Made by a program: the position numbers and the translations under genes. DNA of 29,586 bases from JASHVB01 sp049522565 (GTDB taxonomy: Bacteria > Pseudomonadota > Alphaproteobacteria > Acetobacterales > Acetobacteraceae): contig JBEKNT010000023.1 in the NCBI GenBank assembly GCA_049522565.1, forward strand, positions 1 through 29,586, in the 5' to 3' direction. Position 1 is the first letter of the stretch; every line of letters begins with the position of its first letter. The notes beneath the pieces are model-generated. The model had not been told where the DNA came from, did no database searches, and saw only the letters and a program-made list of their open reading frames with translations. Shown here piece by piece: positions 1 to 7,654 of the stretch.

Positions 1-1
1 G

Positions 2-535
2 GCGGACAAGCCGCGGCAGGCGTACCTCTACGCGATCCTCGACACGGCACGCGACGAGCGGATCTACCCCAGGCTGCGGCGGTTCGCGGCGACCGAGCAG
101 GTGGTTGGGTTGTACCAGGGGCATGCCGCGACGGAAATGGCGGCGGTGGCGCCGTATCTGGTGTGCCTAGGCTCCACCGATCGGGTGTTCGACTGGCTTT
201 GGGAGGATGGTTGGGGCGAGAGTTGGGGAATTTTCCTCTGGTCGTTGGTGTCGCTGGAGGCATTGCGGGCGCATTTCAGGCGGCTGACGATGGTTCGGAC
301 GGAGGACGGTAGTCGGCTGCTGTTCCGGTTCTACGACCCGCGGGTACTGCGTGAGTTCCTGCCAGCCTGCGACGCAGCCCAATTGCGGGAGGTGTTCGGT
401 CCCGTGATCAAGTACTTGGCCGAGACCCCTGGTGGTGGTGCCATCAGCTCGTTCGGAGGGCCGCAGAAGCTGGCTGTCGCAACAACCGGGCTTTTGGTTC
501 GCGAGGCGGCCGCGCCATCGGACAGGCGGGCCTGA
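2..535 (+). CDS. DUF4123 domain protein, probable T6SS effector adaptor (5' truncated)
   Basis: The reading frame is open from the first bases of the window, so the true start lies upstream; 177 residues are visible. The protein is clearly paralogous to the complete DUF4123 protein at 15632-16234. Both share an N-terminal block (YAILDTARD here, FAILDAARD there), a central block (APYLVCLG, FDWLWE) and a block FRFYDPRVL..FLP.C.AAQLR..FGP. DUF4123 proteins are known as chaperone/adaptors (Tap/TEC) that load effectors onto the VgrG spike of type VI secretion systems; they are cytosolic and not secreted. A lipase-like effector and a Tli4-like protein follow on the same strand, which fits that role. 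The VgrG that would normally precede it is not visible and should lie just upstream of the window. The family assignment is strong; the identity of the cargo is inferred from gene order. Confidence 0.85.
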   Translation, partial: ADKPRQAYLYAILDTARDERIYPRLRRFAATEQVVGLYQGHAATEMAAVAPYLVCLGSTDRVFDWLWEDGWGESWGIFLWSLVSLEALRAHFRRLTMVRTEDGSRLLFRFYDPRVLREFLPACDAAQLREVFGPVIKYLAETPGGGAISSFGGPQKLAVATTGLLVREAAAPSDRRA

Positions 536-820
536 CGATGCTGACCTTGTGGGGTCGTAAGCTCGCCGACCTCGTTGCCGTGGCCGGGCGGTCTTGCGTG
601 GGTCCCGGGTCGCTATCGCGCCGATGCCAGCGTTTTCGCGGTGCCGCAGCGGGCGCGGTCAGAATGTTTGGGGCGTCGAACCGAGCTTCCTGGCGTCGGA
701 TGAACCGCCCGCTCAAGTCGGAAGCGTTGGTCTGTCTTCTCTTTGTGGACAGCCAACGGCGCGGCAAGGCGTGCCGCGGTCGTTCGGAGTGATTGCGCGC
801 TGTTCACCTGGAGTGGACCT

Positions 821-1135
821 ATGGGGACATCGAGCGACGATAGGGAAGTGGACAGTCCGGTGCAGCCATGCCCTTTGCAGCACTGGTTCCTGGAGCACCT
901 GATACGTTGTCCGGAGCCTCACGGCCGGCCGAAGTGGTGGCCGGTTGAGAGACGTCCGGAGGCGTACGCATTCGAGAAGCTGTCGATTACGCTTGCCGGC
1001 GTGAAGCCGCTGCAAGAGCTCCTCCCTGATGGCACCTTCTCGGCCGACGGCATCCCGGCGGGGACAGCGGTGGTGGTGCATTACGCCTTCTATCAAGACG
1101 TCCAACTGGCTTTGGAAGGGGGCGTCCACTTCTAG
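821..1135 (+). CDS. Hypothetical small protein of the T6SS cargo module
   Basis: This is a 104-residue ORF starting at ATG 821; the frame is open further upstream, to 743, but that extension looks non-coding. The C-terminal half has short alternating hydrophobic strands followed by LPDGTFSADGIPAGTAVVV. That pattern (polar turn, dG.f...Gip.Gt.v.v) is seen in small beta-sandwich modules of the carboxypeptidase-regulatory type and in beta domains found in T6SS cargo clusters. It lies between the DUF4123 adaptor and the lipase, with 66 nt to the lipase start, so it may help attach or load the effector; this is inference. The 285 nt before it (536-820) contain no convincing gene: an ATG ORF at 538-792 begins directly after the DUF4123 stop, but its protein is Arg/Ser-rich and lacks recognisable structure. 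Confidence 0.5.
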   Translation: MGTSSDDREVDSPVQPCPLQHWFLEHLIRCPEPHGRPKWWPVERRPEAYAFEKLSITLAGVKPLQELLPDGTFSADGIPAGTAVVVHYAFYQDVQLALEGGVHF

Positions 1136-1201
1136 GCCTCGCTAACATCTCGTCCCGTTCGGCCGTGCGCTTTGTGCGACGGCTTGCGGCAAGGAAATCG
1201 C

Positions 1202-2743
1202 ATGGCGAACCAGATTGACGTAGAGTGGCACGAAGTCGATCGGGTCTTCTCCGGCCTCGGCACGGACGTCGAGCACAAGATCCGGGTCAAGCGCGAAGCA
1301 ATTCCTATCATCTTTGTGCCCGGCGTCATGGGCAGCCGCCTGCGCCGCACTCCCGTCAAGATGCGCCGCTTCGACACCAGCGGCACCGATGAAGCTGACA
1401 GCCCTGACGACCTGCGCTGGGATCCGACTGGCAAATTTCTGATCAAACACTTCTCCGGCGTCACGGCGGCCGACCGCAAGGCGATGTTGATCGGCGAGCG
1501 GTTCGACCCGAACTACCTTGAGGTCGCCAACTCCAACCCCGTGGGCGACGGTTTCATCGGGCTGATGGAAGATTATCGCCCCTTTCTCCACAGCCTGCGC
1601 ACCCGCGACTGGGGGCCCCTTGGCAAACTCTTCGTATTCCCGGTTTTCGGCTTCGGTTACAACTGGACCGACACCAATCGCACCTCTGGAAAGAAGCTGG
1701 CGGAGCGCATAGACGAAATCATCAAGGAGGCGCGCGAGCACATTGGGCTGTGCCAGAAGGTGATCCTGATCACCCACTCGATGGGTGGGCTGGTGGCACG
1801 CGCCGCGTGCGATCCGAAAATGGGTGGTGCGGAAGGCAACGTGCTGGGCGTCATCCACGGCGTCATGCCTGCCTTTGGCGCGGCATCCGCGTACTGGCGC
1901 ATGAAGGCAGGATTCGAGGCGGCCAGCAATTTGCTTCATCCCTTTAAGAAAAGCATGAATTTGCTCGCCTCGAGGCTCCTCGGGCCGACCGGGCGCGACA
2001 TCACGGCGTTGCTCGCCAACTCCATGGGCGGGCTCCAGCTCCTGCCGAGCAAGCTTTATGAAACCAATGATGGAGAAAAGTCCTGGCTCCGCATCACCGG
2101 GAGCGGCACACCGGGCGAGCCGCCGCGGCCCCAGAGCGGCGATCCCTACGCGGAGATCTATCGTGTTCCCGCCGGGCGAGATCCCTCCACCTACTGGGGT
2201 CTCGTCGACCCAGACCTCCTGGCGCCTGAGGCGGCTAATAAACCTGGCGGCAAAGCACTAGACCAGAAGTCGGAGCTTATGTTCCCACTTGGTTCCTGCT
2301 GGGACTACTATCTCTCGTACCTCAAGGAGGCGGAGAAATTCCACGACGAACTTCGCGATTACCTGCACCCGTGCACTTGGCGTTTTCACGGCGCGGGCCT
2401 GCCCACCGCCGAGTGGATCGAGCTGCGTACCGAAATCGACTCCGCGTGGTTCGACCAAGACACCTACCCGGCGCGCGGCTTCCGCAGCTCCTTCCGTGAT
2501 GCCAGTGGAGTACTTGTGAAAGCGGTGTTGCAAGACCCGGCTGGGGACGGTGACGGTACGGTGCCCGTGTCCTCGGCCACGATGCTCGACACCTTCCATC
2601 CTAGCCCGAGCGCTGAGCCGCCGGACAACCAAACCTTCGAGCATCTTGAGCATCAACCTGCCTATGAGAACGGCGAAGCGCAGCGCTGGGTTGTGTGCGC
2701 GATCACCGCCCTGTGCCAGGTGCGGTTTAAAGATCGGCGATGA
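1202..2743 (+). CDS. Lipase/esterase-like alpha/beta hydrolase, probable T6SS phospholipase effector (Tle-type)
   Basis: The 513-residue protein starts at ATG 1202, preceded by AAGGAA five bases upstream; a start at 1172 is open but lacks such a site. Residues ~33-47 read AIPIIFVPGVMGSRL, the opening strand and oxyanion region of LCAT/PGAP1-like lipases. The nucleophile elbow THSMGG puts Ser193 in a GXSXG motif. GDGDGTVP at ~448-455 supplies the likely acid (Asp449 or Asp451), and HLEHQPAYEN supplies the likely base (His481 or His484). There is no signal peptide, as expected for T6SS cargo. An adaptor gene lies upstream and an exported Tli4-like protein overlaps its stop, the arrangement of Tle4/Tli4-type phospholipase effectors that attack membranes from the periplasm of a rival cell. 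The hydrolase fold is well supported; the exact Tle family and the lipid substrate are not proven. A housekeeping esterase is less likely given the neighbours. Confidence 0.8.
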   Translation: MANQIDVEWHEVDRVFSGLGTDVEHKIRVKREAIPIIFVPGVMGSRLRRTPVKMRRFDTSGTDEADSPDDLRWDPTGKFLIKHFSGVTAADRKAMLIGERFDPNYLEVANSNPVGDGFIGLMEDYRPFLHSLRTRDWGPLGKLFVFPVFGFGYNWTDTNRTSGKKLAERIDEIIKEAREHIGLCQKVILITHSMGGLVARAACDPKMGGAEGNVLGVIHGVMPAFGAASAYWRMKAGFEAASNLLHPFKKSMNLLASRLLGPTGRDITALLANSMGGLQLLPSKLYETNDGEKSWLRITGSGTPGEPPRPQSGDPYAEIYRVPAGRDPSTYWGLVDPDLLAPEAANKPGGKALDQKSELMFPLGSCWDYYLSYLKEAEKFHDELRDYLHPCTWRFHGAGLPTAEWIELRTEIDSAWFDQDTYPARGFRSSFRDASGVLVKAVLQDPAGDGDGTVPVSSATMLDTFHPSPSAEPPDNQTFEHLEHQPAYENGEAQRWVVCAITALCQVRFKDRR

Positions 2744-3720
2744 GACCGCTCGCCTCCCGCCGGCCCATCATCGGCATCATTGCCGCCAGTTGGCTCGCAC
2801 TGATGATATCGGAGCCTGTCATGTCCAACACCACGACGTCCGTTTCCTCCGGCCGAGAACCGCACTGTGCTGGACGGTTCGACTTTGCACTGCCCGCGGA
2901 CCTTCGCACTGGTGGACGCGAGGAGAGCCTTTACCTCGTGCGAGTGTGGAGTGAGGCGGTATCGCCCTCGGCCGATCCAACGGAGGTCTGGACTCACCAC
3001 ACGGCGCCGTTACGCCAGGCGCAGGGCTCAATGCAGCCGCCGCGCCTACAGCGCGACCTGACACTCCCGGGCGTCGGCCCTGCCGCTCTCTACCGGGCGG
3101 TTGCCACGGTGATGCCGGGAGCGCCGGAGGAGAGCAAATTCCTTGCCATGAAGCCGTTTCCCGGACACGTGGTGTTCCTGGAAGCGAGCGTGTCGCCAGG
3201 GCGTGAACCAGTGGCGGCTGAGGTGATATCGGAAATTGCCGGCGCTTATTCGCCCGCCTCGGCGAACGGTTTCTGCGTCGCACACGGTGCGTTCCTGCTG
3301 CCGCCTAGCAAAAACGAGCGAGCGCGCTCGGCCTTTGAAGGGATGGGCGGGGTCTCGGTCTCCCTGGCCACCGAAACGGTTGCCGCCCCCATGCCGGCGT
3401 CCACGTCGGAGGACACCGCGGACACCGCCGCCGCACTGGCAGCCGACGGAGGGCGCCTCGATGTCTTGCTTCGGCGGGAGCGCGCCGCCGCCGGCCTTTT
3501 GGGACACGAGCTCCGCCTCGCCGTGTCCGACAAGGAGGCCGTGCAAAATGGTGGCGATCCGGAGTTGATCTATACCTGGATATTCCCGGGAGAGTCCGCT
3601 GACGGCCTGCGTCCGCGCGTGCGCCTCGCGGCCTCCGCCCCGGCGGCTCGGCGCACAGAGCTCGATTCCGCGTGGGAGATGCTGCTCAGCTCGCTGAAGC
3701 AACGAGCCTCGCCGCACTGA
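2740..3720 (+). CDS. Tli4-like immunity protein, putatively periplasmic
   Basis: The 326-residue protein starts at ATG 2740 and overlaps the lipase stop by 4 nt (ATGA), indicating translational coupling. Residues 1-27 contain a positively charged start and a hydrophobic stretch (IIGIIAASWLALMI), consistent with a signal peptide or membrane anchor. After this comes GRFDFALPADLR, resembling the 'G+f.fdlP' opening of the Tli4 family. A central HGAFLLPPSKNERARSAF block resembles the middle of those proteins. Tli4 proteins sit in the periplasm and bind cognate phospholipase effectors, so self-protection against the upstream lipase is the natural role. Codon use matches the effector. The family match is from memory of the motifs and is moderate; the immunity role follows mainly from the overlap, the export signal and the order effector-then-immunity. 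Confidence 0.6.
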   Translation: MRPLASRRPIIGIIAASWLALMISEPVMSNTTTSVSSGREPHCAGRFDFALPADLRTGGREESLYLVRVWSEAVSPSADPTEVWTHHTAPLRQAQGSMQPPRLQRDLTLPGVGPAALYRAVATVMPGAPEESKFLAMKPFPGHVVFLEASVSPGREPVAAEVISEIAGAYSPASANGFCVAHGAFLLPPSKNERARSAFEGMGGVSVSLATETVAAPMPASTSEDTADTAAALAADGGRLDVLLRRERAAAGLLGHELRLAVSDKEAVQNGGDPELIYTWIFPGESADGLRPRVRLAASAPAARRTELDSAWEMLLSSLKQRASPH

Positions 3721-3736
3721 CCCAAGGGGGGAGTCG

Positions 3737-4096
3737 ATGTTGACCATCACCGCGCGTCAAATGGAAATGTTCAGCGCCTATATGCGGAGGTCTTTCGAAG
3801 ATGGCAGCGTCGCGCTGCTGCGCTGCAACCATCCCGGGGCGACCGCCGCCATGACCGACGACCAGCTACGCGAGTTCGTTTGCGTCGGCATTGGACGTGC
3901 TGCCCGACGCGGTGTTCGCACGGTCGGCGGGGTTCGGCGTTGGCTGAACCTGATGATGCATCTGGGCACCGAGTTCGACGAGGACCCTCGCTTCGATGCC
4001 GTGCAAGCGGCGCTCGCAAACAACGCGCTTCCCGTTGATATGCGCCTCGACGAAGCGGAAGCTCTGGCCACCAAATGGAATCGCCCATCTGGCTAG
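3737..4096 (+). CDS. Conserved-looking hypothetical protein of the T6SS module (119 aa)
   Basis: A strong Shine-Dalgarno region (AAGGGGGGAG) ends just before ATG 3737, 16 nt after the preceding stop, so this gene probably belongs to the same operon. The protein is soluble and helix-rich. It opens MLTITARQMEMFSAYMRRSFED, followed by acidic/basic amphipathic segments (MTDDQLREFVCVGIGRAARRG) and a hydrophobic LNLMMHLGTEFDEDPRF. From memory, small proteins of this shape recur at the ends of VgrG/effector clusters in Proteobacteria, but I cannot assign a named family. Its position after the immunity gene could mean a second immunity factor, an accessory chaperone, or the start of the next cargo unit now lost. 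Coding character is good; function is unknown. Confidence 0.65.
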   Translation: MLTITARQMEMFSAYMRRSFEDGSVALLRCNHPGATAAMTDDQLREFVCVGIGRAARRGVRTVGGVRRWLNLMMHLGTEFDEDPRFDAVQAALANNALPVDMRLDEAEALATKWNRPSG

Positions 4097-4105
4097 AGTC
4101 CGTAA

Positions 4106-4258
4106 CGGAAACTGTGCAAGGAGGAGCTGCAACTGCGGCGTGATCGCCGCCTTGCACCGCGGCTTGCGGTGTTCGCAATTATTGGCGGCATCAACGGAGT
4201 GACCGCTGGTGTGATCAGCATCCTGCACTTGCTCGGCAGGATTCCTGGCACCGCCAAG
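4106..4258 (+). other. Gene-end remnant with one membrane-like segment, fused against valS
   Basis: Between the preceding stop (4096) and the valS stop (4261) an open frame starts after the TAA at 4103. It reads charged residues (EELQLRRDRR) followed by a hydrophobic segment (VFAIIGGINGVTAGVISIL). It has no ATG; GTG 4169 is the only common start. The frame runs on through antisense valS sequence to 4912, where its protein is Arg/Pro/His-rich and clearly non-coding. The visible part therefore looks like an interior piece of a small membrane protein, truncated at both sides, marking the edge of the accessory region. It could also be chance. Confidence 0.3.
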
Positions 4259-6952
4259 CTACCCGATCCACCGCAGCGCCGCTTCCAGCCGCGCGACCTC
4301 AGCGTGGAACCCCGCCAGCCGCTCGCGATTCTCCGTCACCACATCTTCCGGTGCACGCGCCACAAAATCCGCGTTGTCCAGCTTCTTCGCCAGCTTCGCC
4401 GCCTCGCCCGCCGCCTTGTCGCGTTCGCGCGTCAGGCGCGTGCGTTCCGCATCCAGATCGATCGTGCCGGCCAGCGGCAGCACCACCGTTGCCTCGTCCA
4501 CCACCGCCTGCGCCGCGCCCTGCGGCATCTCGCCGGACAGCGCCCGAACCTCCGACCCGCGCGCCAGCCGACGGATCGGTTCGATCCACCGCTCGGCCCG
4601 CGCCAGCGTCTCCGGCGCCGCATCACGCAACAGGATCGGCACCGTCGCGCCGGCCGGCACGTTCATCGCCGTCCGCACCGAGCGCACCGCGCCCACCAGC
4701 CGCACCACCCAGTCGAGTTCCTCGCGCGCCGCCGCCGCCTCCGGCACCGGAGCCACCGTCGGCCATGCCGCGCGGATCAGGCTGCACGGCGCGCCGTAGC
4801 CGAAATGATCCCACAGCTCCTCGGTGACGAACGGGATGGCCGGATGCAACAGCCGCAGCAGCACGCCCAGCACATAAGCCGCCACCGCCCGCAGTTCGCC
4901 GGCGCCGGCTAACCCGCCCTCCAACACCGGCTTGGCCAGTTCCAGGAACCAGTCGCAAAACGAGTTCCAGGTGAAGCGGTAGCAGGCCGCCGCGTACTCA
5001 TCGAAGCGATACGCCTCCAGCGCCGCGTCCGCCTCCTCGATCGCACGGTTCGCCGCATCGAGGATCCAGCGCGCCAACGGCAGCGTCGCCTGCGCGGGTA
5101 CAAACGACGGATCCGGCCGGATGCCGTGCATTTCGCAGAACCGTGCCGCGTTCCACAGCTTGGTGACGAAGCTGCGGTAGTCCTGCACCCGCGACGCGCC
5201 CAGCTTCACGTCGCGCCCCGGACCGGTCAGCGCACAGATGGTGAAACGCAGCGCATCGGCACCGAACCGGTCGATCAGCTCCAGAGGGTCGATGATGTTG
5301 CCCTTGGACTTCGACATCTTCTGGCCGCGCTCGTCGCGCACCAGGCCGTGGATGTACACCGTGCGAAACGGCACATCGCCCATGAAGTGGATGCCCTGCA
5401 TCATCATGCGGGCAACCCAGAAGAAGATGATGTCGAACCCGGTCACCAGCACGTCGCCGGGATAGTAACGTTGCAGTTCGGGCGTGCGCTCCGGCCAGCC
5501 CAACGTGGAGAATGGCCACAGGCCGGAGCTGAACCAGGTGTCCAGCACGTCCTCGTCCTGTACCAATTGCTCGTCATGGCCGTATTTCGCGCGCGCCTCC
5601 GCCTGCGCTTCCGCCTCGGAATACGCGACGAACACCGCGCCGTCCGGGCCGTACCACGCCGGAATCCGGTGTCCCCACCACAATTGCCGCGAGATGCACC
5701 ACGGCTGGATGTCGCGCATCCAGGCGAAGAACGTGTTCTCCCACTGCTTCGGCACGAACTGCGTACGGCCGGATTCCACCGCCTCGATTGCCGGCTTCGC
5801 CAGCACCTCTGCATTGGCGTACCACTGCGTCGTCAGCCGAGGCTCGATCGGTACGCCGCCGCGATCGCCGTGCGGCACCTGGTTCGTATGCGGTTCGACC
5901 TTCTCCAGCAGCTCCAGCCGCTCCAGTTCGGCAACGATCGCCCGCCGCGCGACGAAGCGATCCTTGCCGGCCAGCGAGCGCACCAACGCCGGGTCCGCCA
6001 CGCCGTCCACCGGCGCCAACGCGTCGTCGATCTCGGCCAGCGTCACCCGCCCCGCGCGATCGAGGATCGTCGGCATCGGCAGATCGTGCCGCCGCCCCAC
6101 CTCGAAATCGTTGAAGTCGTGCGCCGGAGTGATCTTCACCGCGCCGGTGCCCTTCTCGGGATCGGAGTATGCGTCCGCCACGATGGGAATCCGCCGCCCG
6201 ACCAACGGCAGCACCGCAAATCTCCCCACCAGGTCGCGATAGCGGGCGTCGTCCGGATGTACCGCCACCGCCGTGTCGCCCAGCATGGTCTCGGGCCGCG
6301 TGGTCGCTACCGTGATGAACCGCCCCGGTTCGCCATCGATCGGATAGCGGATGTGCCAGAGCGAGCCCCGCACCTCCTGGTTCTCCACCTCCAGGTCGGA
6401 GATCGCCGTCTGCAACTTCGGGTCCCAGTTCACCAGCCGCCGGTCGCGATAGATCAGCCCCTGGCGATACAGCGTGACGAACACCTCGCGCACCGCACGC
6501 GACAGGCCCTCGTCCATGGTGAAGCGCTCGCGCGGCCAGTCGAGCGAGGCGCCCAGCCGGCGCAACTGCCGGGTGATCGTGCCGCCGGACTCGGCCTTCC
6601 ACTGCCACACCCGCTCGATGAACGCCTCGCGCCCCATCGCCCGGCGATCGACATTCCCTTGCTCTGCCAGCAGCCGCTCCACCACCATCTGCGTGGCGAT
6701 CCCCGCGTGGTCGGTGCCGGGCTGCCACAGCGCGTCGCGCCCCTGCATGCGCCGCCAGCGGATCAGCGTGTCCTGCACCGTGAACGTCAGCGCGTGCCCC
6801 ATGTGCAGGCTGCCGGTGACGTTCGGCGGCGGGATCATGATGGTGAACGGCGGCGCGGACGACCCGGGGTCGCAGGCGAACGCGCCGGATTTCTCCCAGC
6901 CCTCATACAGGCGAGGCTCGATCTCCGACGGGGCGTAGGTCTTTTCCAGCAT
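4259..6952 (-). CDS. valS: Valyl-tRNA synthetase
   Basis: The 897-residue class Ia aminoacyl-tRNA synthetase charges tRNA-Val in the cytosol. The HIGH signature is HMGH at residues 50-53, within PPNVTGSLHMGHALTF, and the KMSKS loop is KMSKS at 545-549. The CP1 editing domain lies between them, for example TTRPETMLGDTAVAVHP. The C-terminal ~65 residues form the charged coiled-coil arm typical of ValRS (DAERTRLTRERDKAAGEAAKLAKKL). The start is ATG 6952, preceded by AGGAG; a start 16 codons upstream (7000) has no such site and adds an atypical extension. It is the last gene of the pcm-tolC-popZ-valS cluster, 96 nt after popZ. The length is normal for the family and all key motifs are intact. Confidence 0.98.
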   Translation of the reverse strand: MLEKTYAPSEIEPRLYEGWEKSGAFACDPGSSAPPFTIMIPPPNVTGSLHMGHALTFTVQDTLIRWRRMQGRDALWQPGTDHAGIATQMVVERLLAEQGNVDRRAMGREAFIERVWQWKAESGGTITRQLRRLGASLDWPRERFTMDEGLSRAVREVFVTLYRQGLIYRDRRLVNWDPKLQTAISDLEVENQEVRGSLWHIRYPIDGEPGRFITVATTRPETMLGDTAVAVHPDDARYRDLVGRFAVLPLVGRRIPIVADAYSDPEKGTGAVKITPAHDFNDFEVGRRHDLPMPTILDRAGRVTLAEIDDALAPVDGVADPALVRSLAGKDRFVARRAIVAELERLELLEKVEPHTNQVPHGDRGGVPIEPRLTTQWYANAEVLAKPAIEAVESGRTQFVPKQWENTFFAWMRDIQPWCISRQLWWGHRIPAWYGPDGAVFVAYSEAEAQAEARAKYGHDEQLVQDEDVLDTWFSSGLWPFSTLGWPERTPELQRYYPGDVLVTGFDIIFFWVARMMMQGIHFMGDVPFRTVYIHGLVRDERGQKMSKSKGNIIDPLELIDRFGADALRFTICALTGPGRDVKLGASRVQDYRSFVTKLWNAARFCEMHGIRPDPSFVPAQATLPLARWILDAANRAIEEADAALEAYRFDEYAAACYRFTWNSFCDWFLELAKPVLEGGLAGAGELRAVAAYVLGVLLRLLHPAIPFVTEELWDHFGYGAPCSLIRAAWPTVAPVPEAAAAREELDWVVRLVGAVRSVRTAMNVPAGATVPILLRDAAPETLARAERWIEPIRRLARGSEVRALSGEMPQGAAQAVVDEATVVLPLAGTIDLDAERTRLTRERDKAAGEAAKLAKKLDNADFVARAPEDVVTENRERLAGFHAEVARLEAALRWIG

Positions 6953-7048
6953 GGTGCTCTCCTGCGGCCGACCATAGGTCAGGCGCGACCGCCCCTCCAA
7001 CCCCGCGCGGGGCGGCGGCCGCTGGAGGCCGCTGATGACAAGGGGAGG

Positions 7049-7633
7049 CTAGGGAACCGCCCGGCCGACGACGCGCTCGATCTCCGCCCGGACCAGGCGC
7101 TCGACCAGATCCGGCAGATTGGCGTCCAGCCACTGCTTCAGCAGCGGCCGCAATTCCTCGCGCACGATGTCCTCGATCGTCGGACCGCCGCGATGGACCT
7201 GCAACGTGCGCTCCGTCGCCAGCGTGCGCATCAGGTTGCCGACCGAGCTTGTCGCCGCCGCCGCCGTCTCCGGTGCCAGCAGCGTCGCCGGCGGCGGCGG
7301 CATGATCTCCATCGGCGCCATCGGCGGCAGTGGCATCGGGGCTAGCGGCGGCTCGGTGTCCGCTGGCGGTGGCAACGCCGAGACAGCAGCCGCGTCCTCC
7401 TCCTGCCCCGCCTCTTCTTCCACCAGCATCGACGGGTCCAGCACCAGGACGTCGTCCCCCTTGTCCTCGCGCGCCGGTAGTTCGGCGGCGGTGGCCGGGC
7501 TGGCGACGGCGGCGGGCGCGGCGGTCGGCTCCTCCTCGCTCAGGATCCGCCTGATCGAGGCAAGGATGTCTTCCATCGAGGGATCGTTGGCAGAGGGTGC
7601 CCCGGCGGTCCCAGGTGTCTGCGATGCACTCAT
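7049..7633 (-). CDS. popZ: PopZ-like polar organizing protein (DUF2497)
   Basis: The 194-residue protein has the three-part layout of alphaproteobacterial PopZ/DUF2497. A short N-terminal helix (MEDILASIRRIL, residues ~20-31) leads into a long, disordered acidic Pro/Ala-rich linker (~32-135). A C-terminal oligomerisation region follows (~150-190), with LRPLLKQWLDANLPDLVERLV and EIERVVGRAV. In Caulobacter PopZ forms a polar matrix that anchors the chromosome origin region through ParB and recruits cell-cycle regulators. The linker is Pro/Met/Ala-rich, as is usual for this fast-evolving segment. It lies between tolC (21 nt upstream) and valS; this gene order is common in Rhodospirillales. The family call is strong; polar function in this organism is inferred from homologues. 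Confidence 0.88.
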   Translation of the reverse strand: MSASQTPGTAGAPSANDPSMEDILASIRRILSEEEPTAAPAAVASPATAAELPAREDKGDDVLVLDPSMLVEEEAGQEEDAAAVSALPPPADTEPPLAPMPLPPMAPMEIMPPPPATLLAPETAAAATSSVGNLMRTLATERTLQVHRGGPTIEDIVREELRPLLKQWLDANLPDLVERLVRAEIERVVGRAVP

Positions 7634-7654
7634 GTCGATCCTTTTGGCCAGCGC

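Noticed and set aside
538..792. An ATG ORF starting three bases after the DUF4123 stop
   Set aside because: Despite the attractive spacing, the protein is Arg/Ser-rich with no secondary-structure pattern or family, and other frames are equally open.
4169..4912. A 247-codon plus-strand frame starting with a hydrophobic segment
   Set aside because: Only the first ~30 codons look protein-like; the rest is antisense to valS. Kept only as a possible remnant before 4258.
5126..7345. A 739-codon open frame on the plus strand across valS and popZ
   Set aside because: It is antisense to valS, whose HIGH, KMSKS and editing motifs are complete. The translation is rich in Arg, His and Pro, typical of shadow frames in high-GC DNA.
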